A stretch of DNA of 6,312 nucleotides from Actinomycetota bacterium (GCA_003164655.1 PLTW01000144.1:1-6312), one strand, 5' to 3'. Shown: positions 1 through 5,909, counted from the stretch's first letter. Numbers and translations: made by a program. Notes: generated by a model from the letters alone, not told the origin.

Positions 1-24
1 TTCTTCGTGAAGAATCCGGGCTAG
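1..24 (+). CDS. Possible C-terminal tail of an upstream gene (partial)
   Basis: Reading from base 1, frame 1 gives FFVKNPG followed by TAG at 22-24. Frame 3 also stays open for eight codons to a TGA at 27-29 (LREESGLG), so the true frame, and even whether a gene enters from the left, cannot be decided from so little sequence. No function can be inferred. Confidence 0.2.
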   Translation, partial: FFVKNPG

Positions 25-42
25 GATGACCACGCCGATCAC

Positions 43-150
43 GCCGGTGCCGGCTGTGCCATCCGCACCCGCGACGCCGGCCGGACACAGCCCGCGCCGT
101 CCGTACCCGTGACACAAGCCGGTCACAGCCCGCGCCGACCGCGGCCGGGC
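43..150. repeat. Degenerate ~38-bp tandem repeat, about three units
   Basis: The clearest pair is the 24-base block at 80-103 and its copy at 118-141, which match at 22 of 24 positions with a 38-base offset; both contain CACAGCCCGCGCCG. The bases between them (TCCGTACCCGTGAC near 100) resemble ATCCGCACCCGCGAC at 61-75, so an older, more diverged unit probably begins near 43. The array lies in the non-coding leader of the HAD gene and has no open frame of its own. It could be a decayed minisatellite or part of a leader. Nothing in it shows a function, and the units are too few and too diverged for a CRISPR array. Confidence 0.5.
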
Positions 151-160
151 GGCGCCGGGG

Positions 161-832
161 GTGCCGGGCGCTCGACGACGTGAGGGGAGCAAAAAGACGC
201 TCAGCGACGCACTGATCTTCGATATCGACGGGACCCTGTGGAACGCCTGCTCCTCGAGCGCGAAGGGCTGGAACCTCGCGCTGGCGAAGCTCGGCGTGCC
301 CGAGCGGGTCAGCGCCGGACAGGTGGAGAGTGTGTCCGGCAAGCCGTTCGAGCGGTGCGTGGATGCTCTTCTGCCGGGGCTGAGAACGCGGCACCCTGAG
401 TTCCTCGACACCCTGAGCGGCTGCGAGCAGGCCGCGGTCGAGCGCGACGGAGGCGAGTTTTACGAGGGCGCCGTCGAGACCGTCACGCGACTCTCTCACG
501 ACTTCCCGGTCTTCCTGGTCAGCAACTGTCAGGAATGGTATCTGCGACTGTTCCTCGACTTCTCGGGATTGGGCCCGTTGCTCGACGGATGTGACTGTCA
601 CGGCCAGTCCGGCAAGCCCAAGAGCGAGATGCTGACCGACATCAAGCGCGGCAAAGCTCTGAGCGCGCCGGTCTACATCGGCGACACCGCCGCCGACGCG
701 GCCGCCGCCCGGGCGGCCGGCATGTCCCACATCCATGTCTCGTGGGGCTTTGGGCAGCCGGACGCCGAGGCCGTGGTCGTCGATTCGTTCACCGAGCTCC
801 TCGCGTGCCTGCGTTCCGCGACGCCCGGCTGA
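161..832 (+). CDS. HAD-superfamily (subfamily IA-like) phosphatase
   Basis: A cytoplasmic haloacid-dehalogenase-fold hydrolase, most likely a phosphatase for a small phosphorylated metabolite; the substrate cannot be told. Counting from GTG 161, motif I is FDIDGT at residues 20-25, with nucleophile D21 and acid/base D23. An alpha-helical cap of the C1 type fits about residues 30-110. Motif II is VSNC (S121), the motif III lysine lies in SGKPK (150-154), and motif IV is GDTAAD with D175 and D179. All catalytic positions are therefore present, and 211-223 aa is normal for the family. The overall pattern (DGTLW near the start, SNCQE, YIGDT, a final WGFG) recalls the Gph-like HAD proteins of anaerobic Firmicutes. 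The start is uncertain: residues 1-12 from GTG 161 translate a ribosome-binding site, and the natural N-terminus appears to be LSDALIFDIDGT, preceded by ACG at 197. No obvious promoter was found. Confidence 0.88.
   Translation: MPGARRREGSKKTLSDALIFDIDGTLWNACSSSAKGWNLALAKLGVPERVSAGQVESVSGKPFERCVDALLPGLRTRHPEFLDTLSGCEQAAVERDGGEFYEGAVETVTRLSHDFPVFLVSNCQEWYLRLFLDFSGLGPLLDGCDCHGQSGKPKSEMLTDIKRGKALSAPVYIGDTAADAAAARAAGMSHIHVSWGFGQPDAEAVVVDSFTELLACLRSATPG
183..199 (+). promoter_or_regulatory. Strong Shine-Dalgarno placed before an ACG codon
   Basis: AGGGGAG at 183-189 is followed by a 7-base spacer and ACG at 197-199, in frame with the HAD gene. The next codons encode LSDALIFDIDGT, where family members usually begin. 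No ATG, GTG or TTG lies at that place. The GTG at 161 has no convincing ribosome site of its own. Either ACG is used as a rare start, or an ATG has changed to ACG by mutation or sequencing error. Confidence 0.5.
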
Positions 833-859
833 CCTGACCGGCAGCGGCGGTGAGAGGTC
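831..859 (+). terminator. Weak stem-loop after the HAD gene
   Basis: Beginning at the stop codon, GACCT (831-835) pairs with AGGTC (855-859), and ACCG (837-840) pairs with CGGT (848-851), leaving a bulge and a 7-base loop. There is no T-tract, so this is at best a weak terminator or an mRNA 3'-end structure. It overlaps the candidate -35 of the next gene. Confidence 0.25.
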
Positions 860-879
860 CATGCCCGGCCGGGTATGTT
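850..879 (+). promoter_or_regulatory. Candidate promoter of the 139-aa gene
   Basis: The hexamer TATGTT at 874-879 resembles a -10 box. GTGAGA at 850-855 is a 4/6 match to TTGACA, with an 18-base spacer. Transcription would begin near 886 and give a leader of about 40 bases carrying the GGAG ribosome site at 915-918. A 10-base palindrome, CCCGGCCGGG (864-873), lies in the spacer. The alternative is readthrough from the HAD gene across the 93-base gap. Confidence 0.35.
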
Positions 880-925
880 CGCTCGAAGCGGCACGACCGC
901 AAGCCATCGGCACTGGAGATCGACC

Positions 926-1345
926 ATGATCAACGCGGACGCCAAGGGCTCGGGAACCCGTGAGGATCCCTGGGTCTTGAAGACCCCCAGCGGGTCCTCC
1001 GAGTATCAGATGTATCGCGATGAGGCCGCCGACCCGCCGGCCCTGGTGTGCGTGGTCGGCAAGACGGTGCTTTTCTACCGGCTGACCTGCATCGAAGAAC
1101 TGCACGCCATGCTCAGGGCGCGCGGTGACTGGGTGCCCCTCGGCAGCGCCGATGAGCAGAAGGCCGCCGCCGACGGCACGGTCGAGGCCTGGGGCCGCTC
1201 CCCTGATAACCCGGTCGGCGGCTGGTACGGGCTGAAGAAGGGCTTGCGCGGCCGGTTCGGCATGTACGTGCCGCCGCTGCTCGAGGCGCTGGGGCTCGCC
1301 GAAGTCGAGCACAACCCCCGCAACAACCGTATGCGGGCCGTCTGA
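926..1345 (+). CDS. Conserved protein of unknown function, 139 aa
   Basis: I recognise the sequence style as a small, highly conserved bacterial protein of unknown function, but I cannot name the family with certainty. ATG 926 is chosen because GGAG at 915-918 lies 7 bases upstream; an earlier in-frame start at 875 would add 17 unlikely residues. There is no signal peptide or membrane segment, so it is probably cytoplasmic. Visible blocks are GTREDPWVLKTP near the N-terminus, SEYQMYRDE with PPALVCVVG, LHAMLRARGDWVPLGSADEQ in the middle, then VEAWGRSPDNPVGGWYGLKK, and a C-terminal GLAEVEHNPRNNRMRAV. The dense Trp, Gly, Pro and Arg conservation-like blocks suggest a compact folded domain, possibly ligand- or nucleic-acid-binding, but no known catalytic motif is visible. 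It stands between the HAD gene and a convergent PPC gene, which does not reveal its role. Confidence 0.8.
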   Translation: MINADAKGSGTREDPWVLKTPSGSSEYQMYRDEAADPPALVCVVGKTVLFYRLTCIEELHAMLRARGDWVPLGSADEQKAAADGTVEAWGRSPDNPVGGWYGLKKGLRGRFGMYVPPLLEALGLAEVEHNPRNNRMRAV

Positions 1346-1350
1346 CCCGG

Positions 1351-1383
1351 CCGGCGGCTGCCGCCGGTCGGCGCCGACCGGCG
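1351..1383. terminator. GC-rich overlapping palindromes between convergent genes
   Basis: Six bases after the 139-aa gene stops, CCGGCGGC-T-GCCGCCGG (1351-1367) forms a perfect inverted repeat. Overlapping it is a perfect 22-base palindrome at 1362-1383, left arm CGCCGGTCGGC. The two hairpins share bases and would exclude one another. No T-tract follows on either strand. The position, 31 bases beyond the palindrome from the converging stop at 1415, suits a two-way transcript end or mRNA-stabilising hairpin. Such hairpins without a U-tract are common in high-GC bacteria, but termination here is inferred. Confidence 0.5.
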
Positions 1384-1414
1384 CGCATCGTCGCGGAGTC
1401 CGCGCCGCGCGCCG

Positions 1415-1858
1415 TCAGGGTTCCAGCAGCTCGAACCCGGTGGCCGCGTCGGCGCGCCGCACGGCGCCGCTGCCGGTCAGCTCGATGACGACGACCTCGC
1501 CGACGACCCAGGTCGTCACGCCGCGCCGGATACAGCCGGCGGTGACCCTGTCGTCGCGCCCAAAGGCGGCGTGCAGGTGCAGTGTGGGCCGGCCCCTGGC
1601 ATCGGGGAACAGCGTGCCTACCCCGGCCATCTCGTGGACGCCGCGCAGCACACGCTCCATGGGTTCGATCACCGTCGCCCGGCCGTCGTGTGGCCCCACC
1701 ACGACCCGGCTGCCGTCATCGGCTCCGCCCAGAACGAGGACGGCGGCGCGCAGCACGCCTTCGCCGGCGGCCAGCTCTTCGATCGACTCGTGGACGACGT
1801 CGCCGTCTTCGAGGCGCACGACGAAGACGCGTCCGAGGCCGGCTGTCGAGTACTTCAC
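1415..1858 (-). CDS. PPC/DUF296-domain protein (PD1-like, putative DNA-binding)
   Basis: A single PPC (DUF296) domain fills nearly all 147 residues. In plants this fold is fused to AT-hooks; bacterial and archaeal versions are stand-alone, form trimers and are annotated as putative DNA-binding proteins, though their function is poorly known. Diagnostic features are the opening strand GRVFVVRLEDGD (residues 9-20), the central LRAAVLVLGGADD (36-48), HEMAGVGTLFPD (75-86), the family motif LHLHAAFGRDD with H94 and H96 (93-103), GCIRRGVTTWVVGEVVVIEL (108-127) and the closing GFELLEP. The GTG start at 1856-1858 is supported by AAAGGGG 8 bases upstream. No AT-hook or signal peptide is present. It is convergent with the 139-aa gene and divergent from rlmKL, sharing a 101-base control region; a regulatory link to rlmKL, or autoregulation, is possible but unproven. 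Confidence 0.88.
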   Translation of the reverse strand: MKYSTAGLGRVFVVRLEDGDVVHESIEELAAGEGVLRAAVLVLGGADDGSRVVVGPHDGRATVIEPMERVLRGVHEMAGVGTLFPDARGRPTLHLHAAFGRDDRVTAGCIRRGVTTWVVGEVVVIELTGSGAVRRADAATGFELLEP

Positions 1859-1866
1859 GGCGTCTG

Positions 1867-1873
1867 CCCCTTT
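1867..1873 (-). promoter_or_regulatory. Ribosome-binding site of the PPC gene
   Basis: On the minus strand AAAGGGG is followed by 8 bases and the GTG start at 1858. It decides the start of the gene. Confidence 0.6.
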
Positions 1874-1907
1874 GGTCGATCGCTACCGGTATCGCCGCTG
1901 TCGCGAG

Positions 1908-1933
1908 CGGCACGTGCCGGCATGGTAGCACGG
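1908..1933 (-). promoter_or_regulatory. Extended -10 promoter of the PPC gene with palindrome at the start site
   Basis: Reading the minus strand, CCGTGCTACCAT ends in TACCAT (1927 down to 1922), which fits TAnnnT and is preceded by TGC, an extended -10. Transcription would begin near 1915, giving a leader of about 57 bases. The perfect 12-base palindrome CGGCACGTGCCG (1908-1919) lies on that predicted start and could be an operator. A 6-bp stem-loop, GCCGCT/AGCGGC (1894-1911), follows in the leader. No convincing -35 is seen. Confidence 0.45.
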
Positions 1934-1941
1934 CGTCGCGC

Positions 1942-1960
1942 ATGTGCTAGCGTGAAACCA
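1942..1960 (+). promoter_or_regulatory. Extended -10 promoter of rlmKL, probably leaderless
   Basis: ATGTGCTAGCGT (1942-1953) contains TGC followed by TAGCGT, an extended -10. Only six bases (GAAACC) separate it from ATG 1960, so transcription should begin at or next to the start codon. Consistent with this, no Shine-Dalgarno sequence precedes rlmKL. The recQ gene in this window has the same 8-mer ATGTGCTA at exactly the same distance from its ATG. Confidence 0.55.
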
Positions 1961-4356
1961 TGGCACGTGATTCCCGCGACAGCACCTTGCGGTTCTTCGC
2001 CACGGCGGCCAAGGGCGCCGAGATGCTGCTCGCCGACGAGCTACGGGCGCTTGCGGACGATCACGGTGTGAGCGACGCGAGTGTCGCCCAGGAGCACGGC
2101 GGCGTCTCGTTCGCCGGCCCCTTGGCGCTCGGCTACCGCGCCTGCCTCTGGTCGCGGCTCGCCCAGCGTGTGCTGTTGCGGGTGGCGAGCCTGGCGCTCG
2201 ACGGCGGCGCCGACGCCTTCTGGGAGGCTCTGAGCCGGATCGACTGGCCCGCGCACCTGTCGCCGGACGGCACGCTCGCCGTGGATTTCGCCGGGCTCGG
2301 CACGGCCGTCGGGGTGACCAACACGCTCTTCGGCGCACAGCGCACTAAGGACATCATCGTCGACCAGTTCCGGGCGCGCTTCGAGCGCCGCCCGTCGGTC
2401 GACCTGGCGCGCCCCGACCTGCGGGTCAACGTGTACGTCGGCAGGCGCGAGGCCGTCGCGGCCATCGACCTGTCGGGAGAGAGTCTCCACCGACGCGGCT
2501 ATCGCACGCCGGGGGAGCAGGCCGAAGCGCCGCTCAAAGAAACGTTGGCGGCAGCCATCCTGGTGCGCGCAGGCTGGCCCGCGATCACCGCCGCAAAAGG
2601 CAGCCTGGTGGACCCGCTTTGCGGCTCGGCCACGCTGCCCATCGAGGCCGCCCTGATGGCCGCCGACGTCGCCCCGGGGCTGTTGCGCGAGGCCGCCGCA
2701 CCCAGCGGTCCAAAATGGGGATTCTCCGGCTGGCTGGGTCACGACGCCGGCCTGCGGGCGGACCGCGCCACGGCAAACGGCCGCTCTGCAGGCGCGGCCG
2801 GCGCCATCATTCCCGTCGCCTTCGGCTTCGACCGCGACGCGCGAGCGGTGACGCTGGCTCGGGCCGACGTGGCGCGTGCCGGCCTTGGTGAGCTCGTGCA
2901 CATCGAGCGCCGTGAGCTCTCTGAGCTGTCGCGACCGGGCGGCGTCGACGCCGCCGCTCCCGGACTCGTAGTCGCCAACCCGCCGTACGGACACAGGCTC
3001 GGGGCGGAGGCGCGCGGCAGGCGGCGGTCGCCCGACTTCGGCGGCACTGCGAGTCACCCGAGCGGGTCGCCGGGCGAGCGGCAAGAACCGCGGAGCGGCA
3101 AAGAGCGGAGCGGCAATGAAGCGGCAACTTCAGCAGCGCTCGACCCGGCGCTCGCCGCGCTCTACGGCCTGCTTGGAGAGCGCCTGCGAACGCAGTTCGC
3201 GGGGTGGACGGCGGCCGTCCTGGTCAACGATCTCGAGCTCGGCAAGCGTCTCGGCCTGCGCGCCCGCCGCGCCAACCGCTTCATGAACGGGCCCCTGCCC
3301 TGCACGCTGCTGCGCTTCGAGATCGACGAGCGCGCGACTGTCCCGCGACGGCCGATCGCCCCCGAGCCGGCGAGCCGGGTTGCGGCAGGCGGGGCTGCAC
3401 TCCTCTCACCGGCCGCCGACCAGTTCGCCAACCGGCTGCGCAAGAACGCCCGCCGCTGGAGCCGCTTCATGCGCCGCGCCGGAGTCACCTGCTACCGCGT
3501 GTACGACGCCGACCTGCCGGACTTCGCCCTGGCGATCGACGTCTACGAGCGCTGGGTGCACGTGCAGGAGCATGCGCCGCCACCCGAGATCGACGAGGCG
3601 AAGGCGGCGGCGCGCCTCGCCGAGGCCCTGCGCATCGTGCCCGAAGTACTGGAGGCGGCGCCCGAGGATGTGTTTCTCAAGGTGCGTACGCGGCAGCGCG
3701 GCGCGGCGCAGTACGCGCGCCGCGCCGCGCTCGGCGTCGAGCATGAGGTCCATGAGCGCGACCTGTCGTTTCTGGTCAACTTCACCGACTACCTCGACAC
3801 CGGGCTGTTTCTGCCCGGGCGTGAGGTGCGCCGCCTGCTGGGCGACCTTGCGGCCGGACAGCGGTTCCTGAACCTCTTCGGCTACACCGGCACGGCCAGC
3901 GTCGCCGCCGCCAAGGGCGGCGCCACGAGCACCACGACAGTCGATCTGAACGGTCACTACCTCGAGTGGGCGCAGCGCAATTTCGCCGCCAACAAGCTCA
4001 CGGCGGCGCGCAATGCGGCCGTCGAGGCCGACGTCCTGCAGTGGGTCGCCCAGACCGACGAGCGGTTCGGCCTCATCTACCTCGATCCGCCGACCTTCAC
4101 CAACTCCAAGAAGATGGGTCGGGCGACCTTCGACGTGCGCCGCGACCACGCCGACCTGATCCGTCTGGTCGTGCGGCGACTGCTCGCCCCCGGCGGCGTG
4201 CTCGTCTTTGCCTGCAACGCGCGCCGCTTCGCGCTCGACGCCGAGGCCCTCGCGCGCGATCACGAGCTCGAAGACCTCTCGCGCGCCACCCTGGCGCCCG
4301 ACTTCGCGCGCAGCGCGCGGGCCCACCACGTGTGGCGGATCAGCGCCCGGCAGTAG
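1960..4356 (+). CDS. rlmL: Bifunctional 23S rRNA methyltransferase RlmKL
   Basis: A fused cytoplasmic enzyme. In E. coli the N-terminal half (RlmL) makes m2G2445 and the C-terminal half (RlmK) makes m7G2069 in 23S rRNA, both with S-adenosylmethionine, during large-subunit assembly. A THUMP-type RNA-binding region spans about residues 8-180. The RlmL SAM site is DPLCGSATLPIEAALMA from D218, and its catalytic motif is NPPYG at 340-344. The RlmK half begins near DQFANRLRKN (~488), carries its SAM motif NLFGYTG at 638-644, then STTTVDLNGHYLEWAQRN, and its motif LDPPTFTNSK at 708-717. At 798 aa it is about 95 residues longer than the E. coli protein (702 aa). Nearly half of this is a low-complexity insertion, residues 352-393, just after NPPYG. 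ATG 1960 lacks a ribosome site but sits six bases after a -10 box, suggesting leaderless expression. Its stop is 19 bases from that of the convergent deacetylase gene. The gene is also called ycbY or rlmKL. Confidence 0.96.
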   Translation: MARDSRDSTLRFFATAAKGAEMLLADELRALADDHGVSDASVAQEHGGVSFAGPLALGYRACLWSRLAQRVLLRVASLALDGGADAFWEALSRIDWPAHLSPDGTLAVDFAGLGTAVGVTNTLFGAQRTKDIIVDQFRARFERRPSVDLARPDLRVNVYVGRREAVAAIDLSGESLHRRGYRTPGEQAEAPLKETLAAAILVRAGWPAITAAKGSLVDPLCGSATLPIEAALMAADVAPGLLREAAAPSGPKWGFSGWLGHDAGLRADRATANGRSAGAAGAIIPVAFGFDRDARAVTLARADVARAGLGELVHIERRELSELSRPGGVDAAAPGLVVANPPYGHRLGAEARGRRRSPDFGGTASHPSGSPGERQEPRSGKERSGNEAATSAALDPALAALYGLLGERLRTQFAGWTAAVLVNDLELGKRLGLRARRANRFMNGPLPCTLLRFEIDERATVPRRPIAPEPASRVAAGGAALLSPAADQFANRLRKNARRWSRFMRRAGVTCYRVYDADLPDFALAIDVYERWVHVQEHAPPPEIDEAKAAARLAEALRIVPEVLEAAPEDVFLKVRTRQRGAAQYARRAALGVEHEVHERDLSFLVNFTDYLDTGLFLPGREVRRLLGDLAAGQRFLNLFGYTGTASVAAAKGGATSTTTVDLNGHYLEWAQRNFAANKLTAARNAAVEADVLQWVAQTDERFGLIYLDPPTFTNSKKMGRATFDVRRDHADLIRLVVRRLLAPGGVLVFACNARRFALDAEALARDHELEDLSRATLAPDFARSARAHHVWRISARQ
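3013..3138 (+). repeat. In-frame low-complexity insertion inside the RlmL domain
   Basis: Between NPPYGHRLGAEA and DPALAALYGLLGERLR, which are adjacent or nearly so in E. coli RlmL, about 42 codons rich in Arg, Ser, Gly, Glu and Pro intervene (residues 352-393). The DNA is repetitive: CGGAGCGGCAAAGAG (3091-3105) is followed directly by a copy matching at 13 of 15 bases (3106-3120), encoding RSGKE-RSGNE. GAGCGGCAA occurs at 3076, 3093 and 3108, and AAGCGGCAA at 3119. An inverted repeat ACCCG-AG-CGGGT lies at 3056-3067. It looks like a surface loop created by insertion of a small repeat element with later duplication. The frame is kept, so the enzyme is presumably functional. Confidence 0.65.
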
Positions 4357-4375
4357 CGCCCGGGACTAACACGCG

Positions 4376-5839
4376 TCAGCGCCGGCGGGCCGCCGCGGCG
4401 AACAGTTCGGGCAGCGACACCGCGCGATAGCCCATGGCCCGCAGGCCGCTCAGGATCTGCGGCAGGGCAGCGGCGGTAGTGGGCAGCGTGTGCATACAGA
4501 CGATCGCGCCGGGATGCACGTGCGACAGCACGCGCTCGGCGATCTCGGCCGAGCCGATGTGCCTCCAGTCCTGGGGGTCGACGTCCCAGAGCATGACGTG
4601 TTCGAACCCGGACGCACCGGCAGCCGAAAGGACGGCGGCATCTTTGGCGCCGTACGGCGGCCTCATGTAGGGGACCGGCGTGGCCCGGGCGACCCGCCAC
4701 CAGGCGGCGGTGCTGAGCGCGAGCTCCCGCCGGATCTGCGCCGCGCTCTGGAGCTCCATGTCGGTGTGAGTCCAACCGTGTGAGCCGATGGCGTCGCCGG
4801 CGGCGACCGTGCGCCGCGCGAGCGCCGCATAGGCCACGACCTTCGGGCCGAGCGCGAAGAAGGTGCCGTGCACTTGGTAAGCACGTAGCGTGTTCACGAT
4901 GCGCGCCCAGGCTGCTTCGTCGTTGCCGTCGTCGAAGGTGAGCGCCACGCGGCGGCCCGCGCGAGGCAGGTCGAAGGTCACCGTCGCTCTCACGGGACGG
5001 TAGTCGCGAAACGGCGCGAGACTGGTCACTGAATGGTTACCCGCCTGGTCGGTCAGGGTGAGCTGCAGCCGGTAGAGCCCGGGGGTCAGCGGCCGTCCGG
5101 CGGCGCGCAGAAGCACGGCCAGCGACCCGGCGCCCGCAGCACGTCGTGGCCCTGCGCGGCGCAGCACAAGCGCGCCGTACTGGTCGTAGACGCACAGCGC
5201 CGTGGCCACCGAGCCACTGGCCTCGCGAACGAAGAACCGGGCGATCAGCGCCTTCTGGGTCGTGACCGGCGACGGAGAGACTCCCTTCCAGCGCAGGACC
5301 GGCGCCGTCGTGTCGATCTTGACCGTCACCTGCTGGGGCGTCTCCCGGTTGGCGGCGTTGTCGATCGAGAAGAACGTCACGAGATGGCTGCCGTCGTCCT
5401 TGTGGTCGGCCGACGCCGGTACTACGACCAGCGTGCCCTGCTTCAGCGGCCCGGTGTCGATCCGATACCAGGTCGAAGCGACGCCCGACCCTGCGTCGGT
5501 GGCAGTGAAAGCGATGGCGACTGGCTTGCGATGCCAGCGCGTGTCGGCGCCGCGGGCGACAGTCACCGGCGGCGTCGTGTCGCTCGGCGAGGGCGAGGGC
5601 GAAGTCGAAGGCGAAGGCGTGTTCGAGGGCGAAGGCGAATCGCCCGGTTCAAGTATGCCGGCGCGGCCCGCAGTGCCCGACAAATCGTTCGGCAAGACGG
5701 CCACGCCGGCGACAGCCGGCGGGCCTGCGACCGGCGGTCCGGCGGGGAGCGCCGCCATGTTGTCGGCCGTCGTCCACGCTGTCACGCCCAGCGTGGCTGC
5801 GACGGCGGCTGTCAGCATCAGGGTTCTGATCGGAATCAA
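4376..5839 (-). CDS. Secreted polysaccharide deacetylase (NodB/CE4) with Ig-like modules
   Basis: An exported or membrane-tethered carbohydrate esterase, 487 aa. It should remove N-acetyl or O-acetyl groups from peptidoglycan or another envelope glycan; the substrate is not evident. The TTG start at 5839 is chosen because AGGAG lies 7 bases upstream and the signal/anchor helix (residues ~4-24, IRTLMLTAAVAATLGVTAW) follows at once. A longer reading from 5977 would put 46 residues ahead of it. Next come a Pro/Ala/Gly stretch, a Ser-Pro linker (65-91), two probable Ig-like beta modules (~91-179 with DAGSGV and SIDNAAN; ~180-284 with LTDQAGNH), and the NodB domain (~290-480). Its five motifs are intact: TFDDG (301-305), HGWTH (H354, H358), RPPYG (393-397), DVDPQDW (419-425) and CMHT (H450). 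These supply the metal triad Asp-His-His and the catalytic pair. The gene is convergent with rlmKL and divergent from recQ. Confidence 0.92.
   Translation of the reverse strand: MIPIRTLMLTAAVAATLGVTAWTTADNMAALPAGPPVAGPPAVAGVAVLPNDLSGTAGRAGILEPGDSPSPSNTPSPSTSPSPSPSDTTPPVTVARGADTRWHRKPVAIAFTATDAGSGVASTWYRIDTGPLKQGTLVVVPASADHKDDGSHLVTFFSIDNAANRETPQQVTVKIDTTAPVLRWKGVSPSPVTTQKALIARFFVREASGSVATALCVYDQYGALVLRRAGPRRAAGAGSLAVLLRAAGRPLTPGLYRLQLTLTDQAGNHSVTSLAPFRDYRPVRATVTFDLPRAGRRVALTFDDGNDEAAWARIVNTLRAYQVHGTFFALGPKVVAYAALARRTVAAGDAIGSHGWTHTDMELQSAAQIRRELALSTAAWWRVARATPVPYMRPPYGAKDAAVLSAAGASGFEHVMLWDVDPQDWRHIGSAEIAERVLSHVHPGAIVCMHTLPTTAAALPQILSGLRAMGYRAVSLPELFAAAARRR
5586..5639 (-). repeat. Hexameric repeat encoding the Ser-Pro linker
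   Basis: On the plus strand GGCGA recurs at 5586, 5592, 5598 and 5610, and again up to 5638, mostly with a 6-base period. On the coding strand this is a TCGCCY-type repeat, translated as SPSPS between the N-terminal anchor and the first Ig-like module. Such linkers usually span the cell wall or separate domains, and slippage at the repeat would change linker length in two-residue steps without breaking the frame. Confidence 0.7.
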
Positions 5840-5846
5840 GTTGCCG

Positions 5847-5854
5847 CTCCTCCC
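5847..5854 (-). promoter_or_regulatory. Ribosome-binding site fixing the TTG start of the deacetylase
   Basis: The minus strand reads GGGAGGAG, followed by CGGCAAC and TTG at 5839-5837. AGGAG at a 7-base spacing is near ideal. The first ATG in frame is eight codons inside, too far from this site. Confidence 0.75.
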
Positions 5855-5909
5855 GGCTGGACCCCATCCGACCGATCGTCTCGCGGTTCGTGTCGACGGC
5901 GTGGGCTCC

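Noticed and set aside
1440..2071. Plus-strand open frames across the PPC gene and into rlmKL
   Set aside because: Low-complexity Arg/Ser/Pro products in two frames, overlapping the clear PPC gene and the divergent promoters.
2041..3084. Long minus-strand open frame (347 codons) opposite rlmKL
   Set aside because: It lies wholly within the unambiguous RlmKL coding region, encodes Arg/Ala/Gly-rich text without motifs, and is expected from GC-biased third positions on the other strand.
3406..4329. Second long minus-strand open frame (307 codons) opposite rlmKL
   Set aside because: Opposite the RlmK half with its intact NLFGYTG and DPPTF motifs; no ribosome site, no recognisable domain, so a codon-bias shadow.
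4357..4375. Terminator between the rlmKL and deacetylase stops
   Set aside because: Only 19 bases, no stable hairpin or T-tract; just a direct repeat of GCGCCCGG overlapping the rlmKL end.
5586..5639. Short repeat cluster as a CRISPR or intergenic repeat array
   Set aside because: The period is six bases with no spacers, and the repeat is in frame as a Ser-Pro linker.
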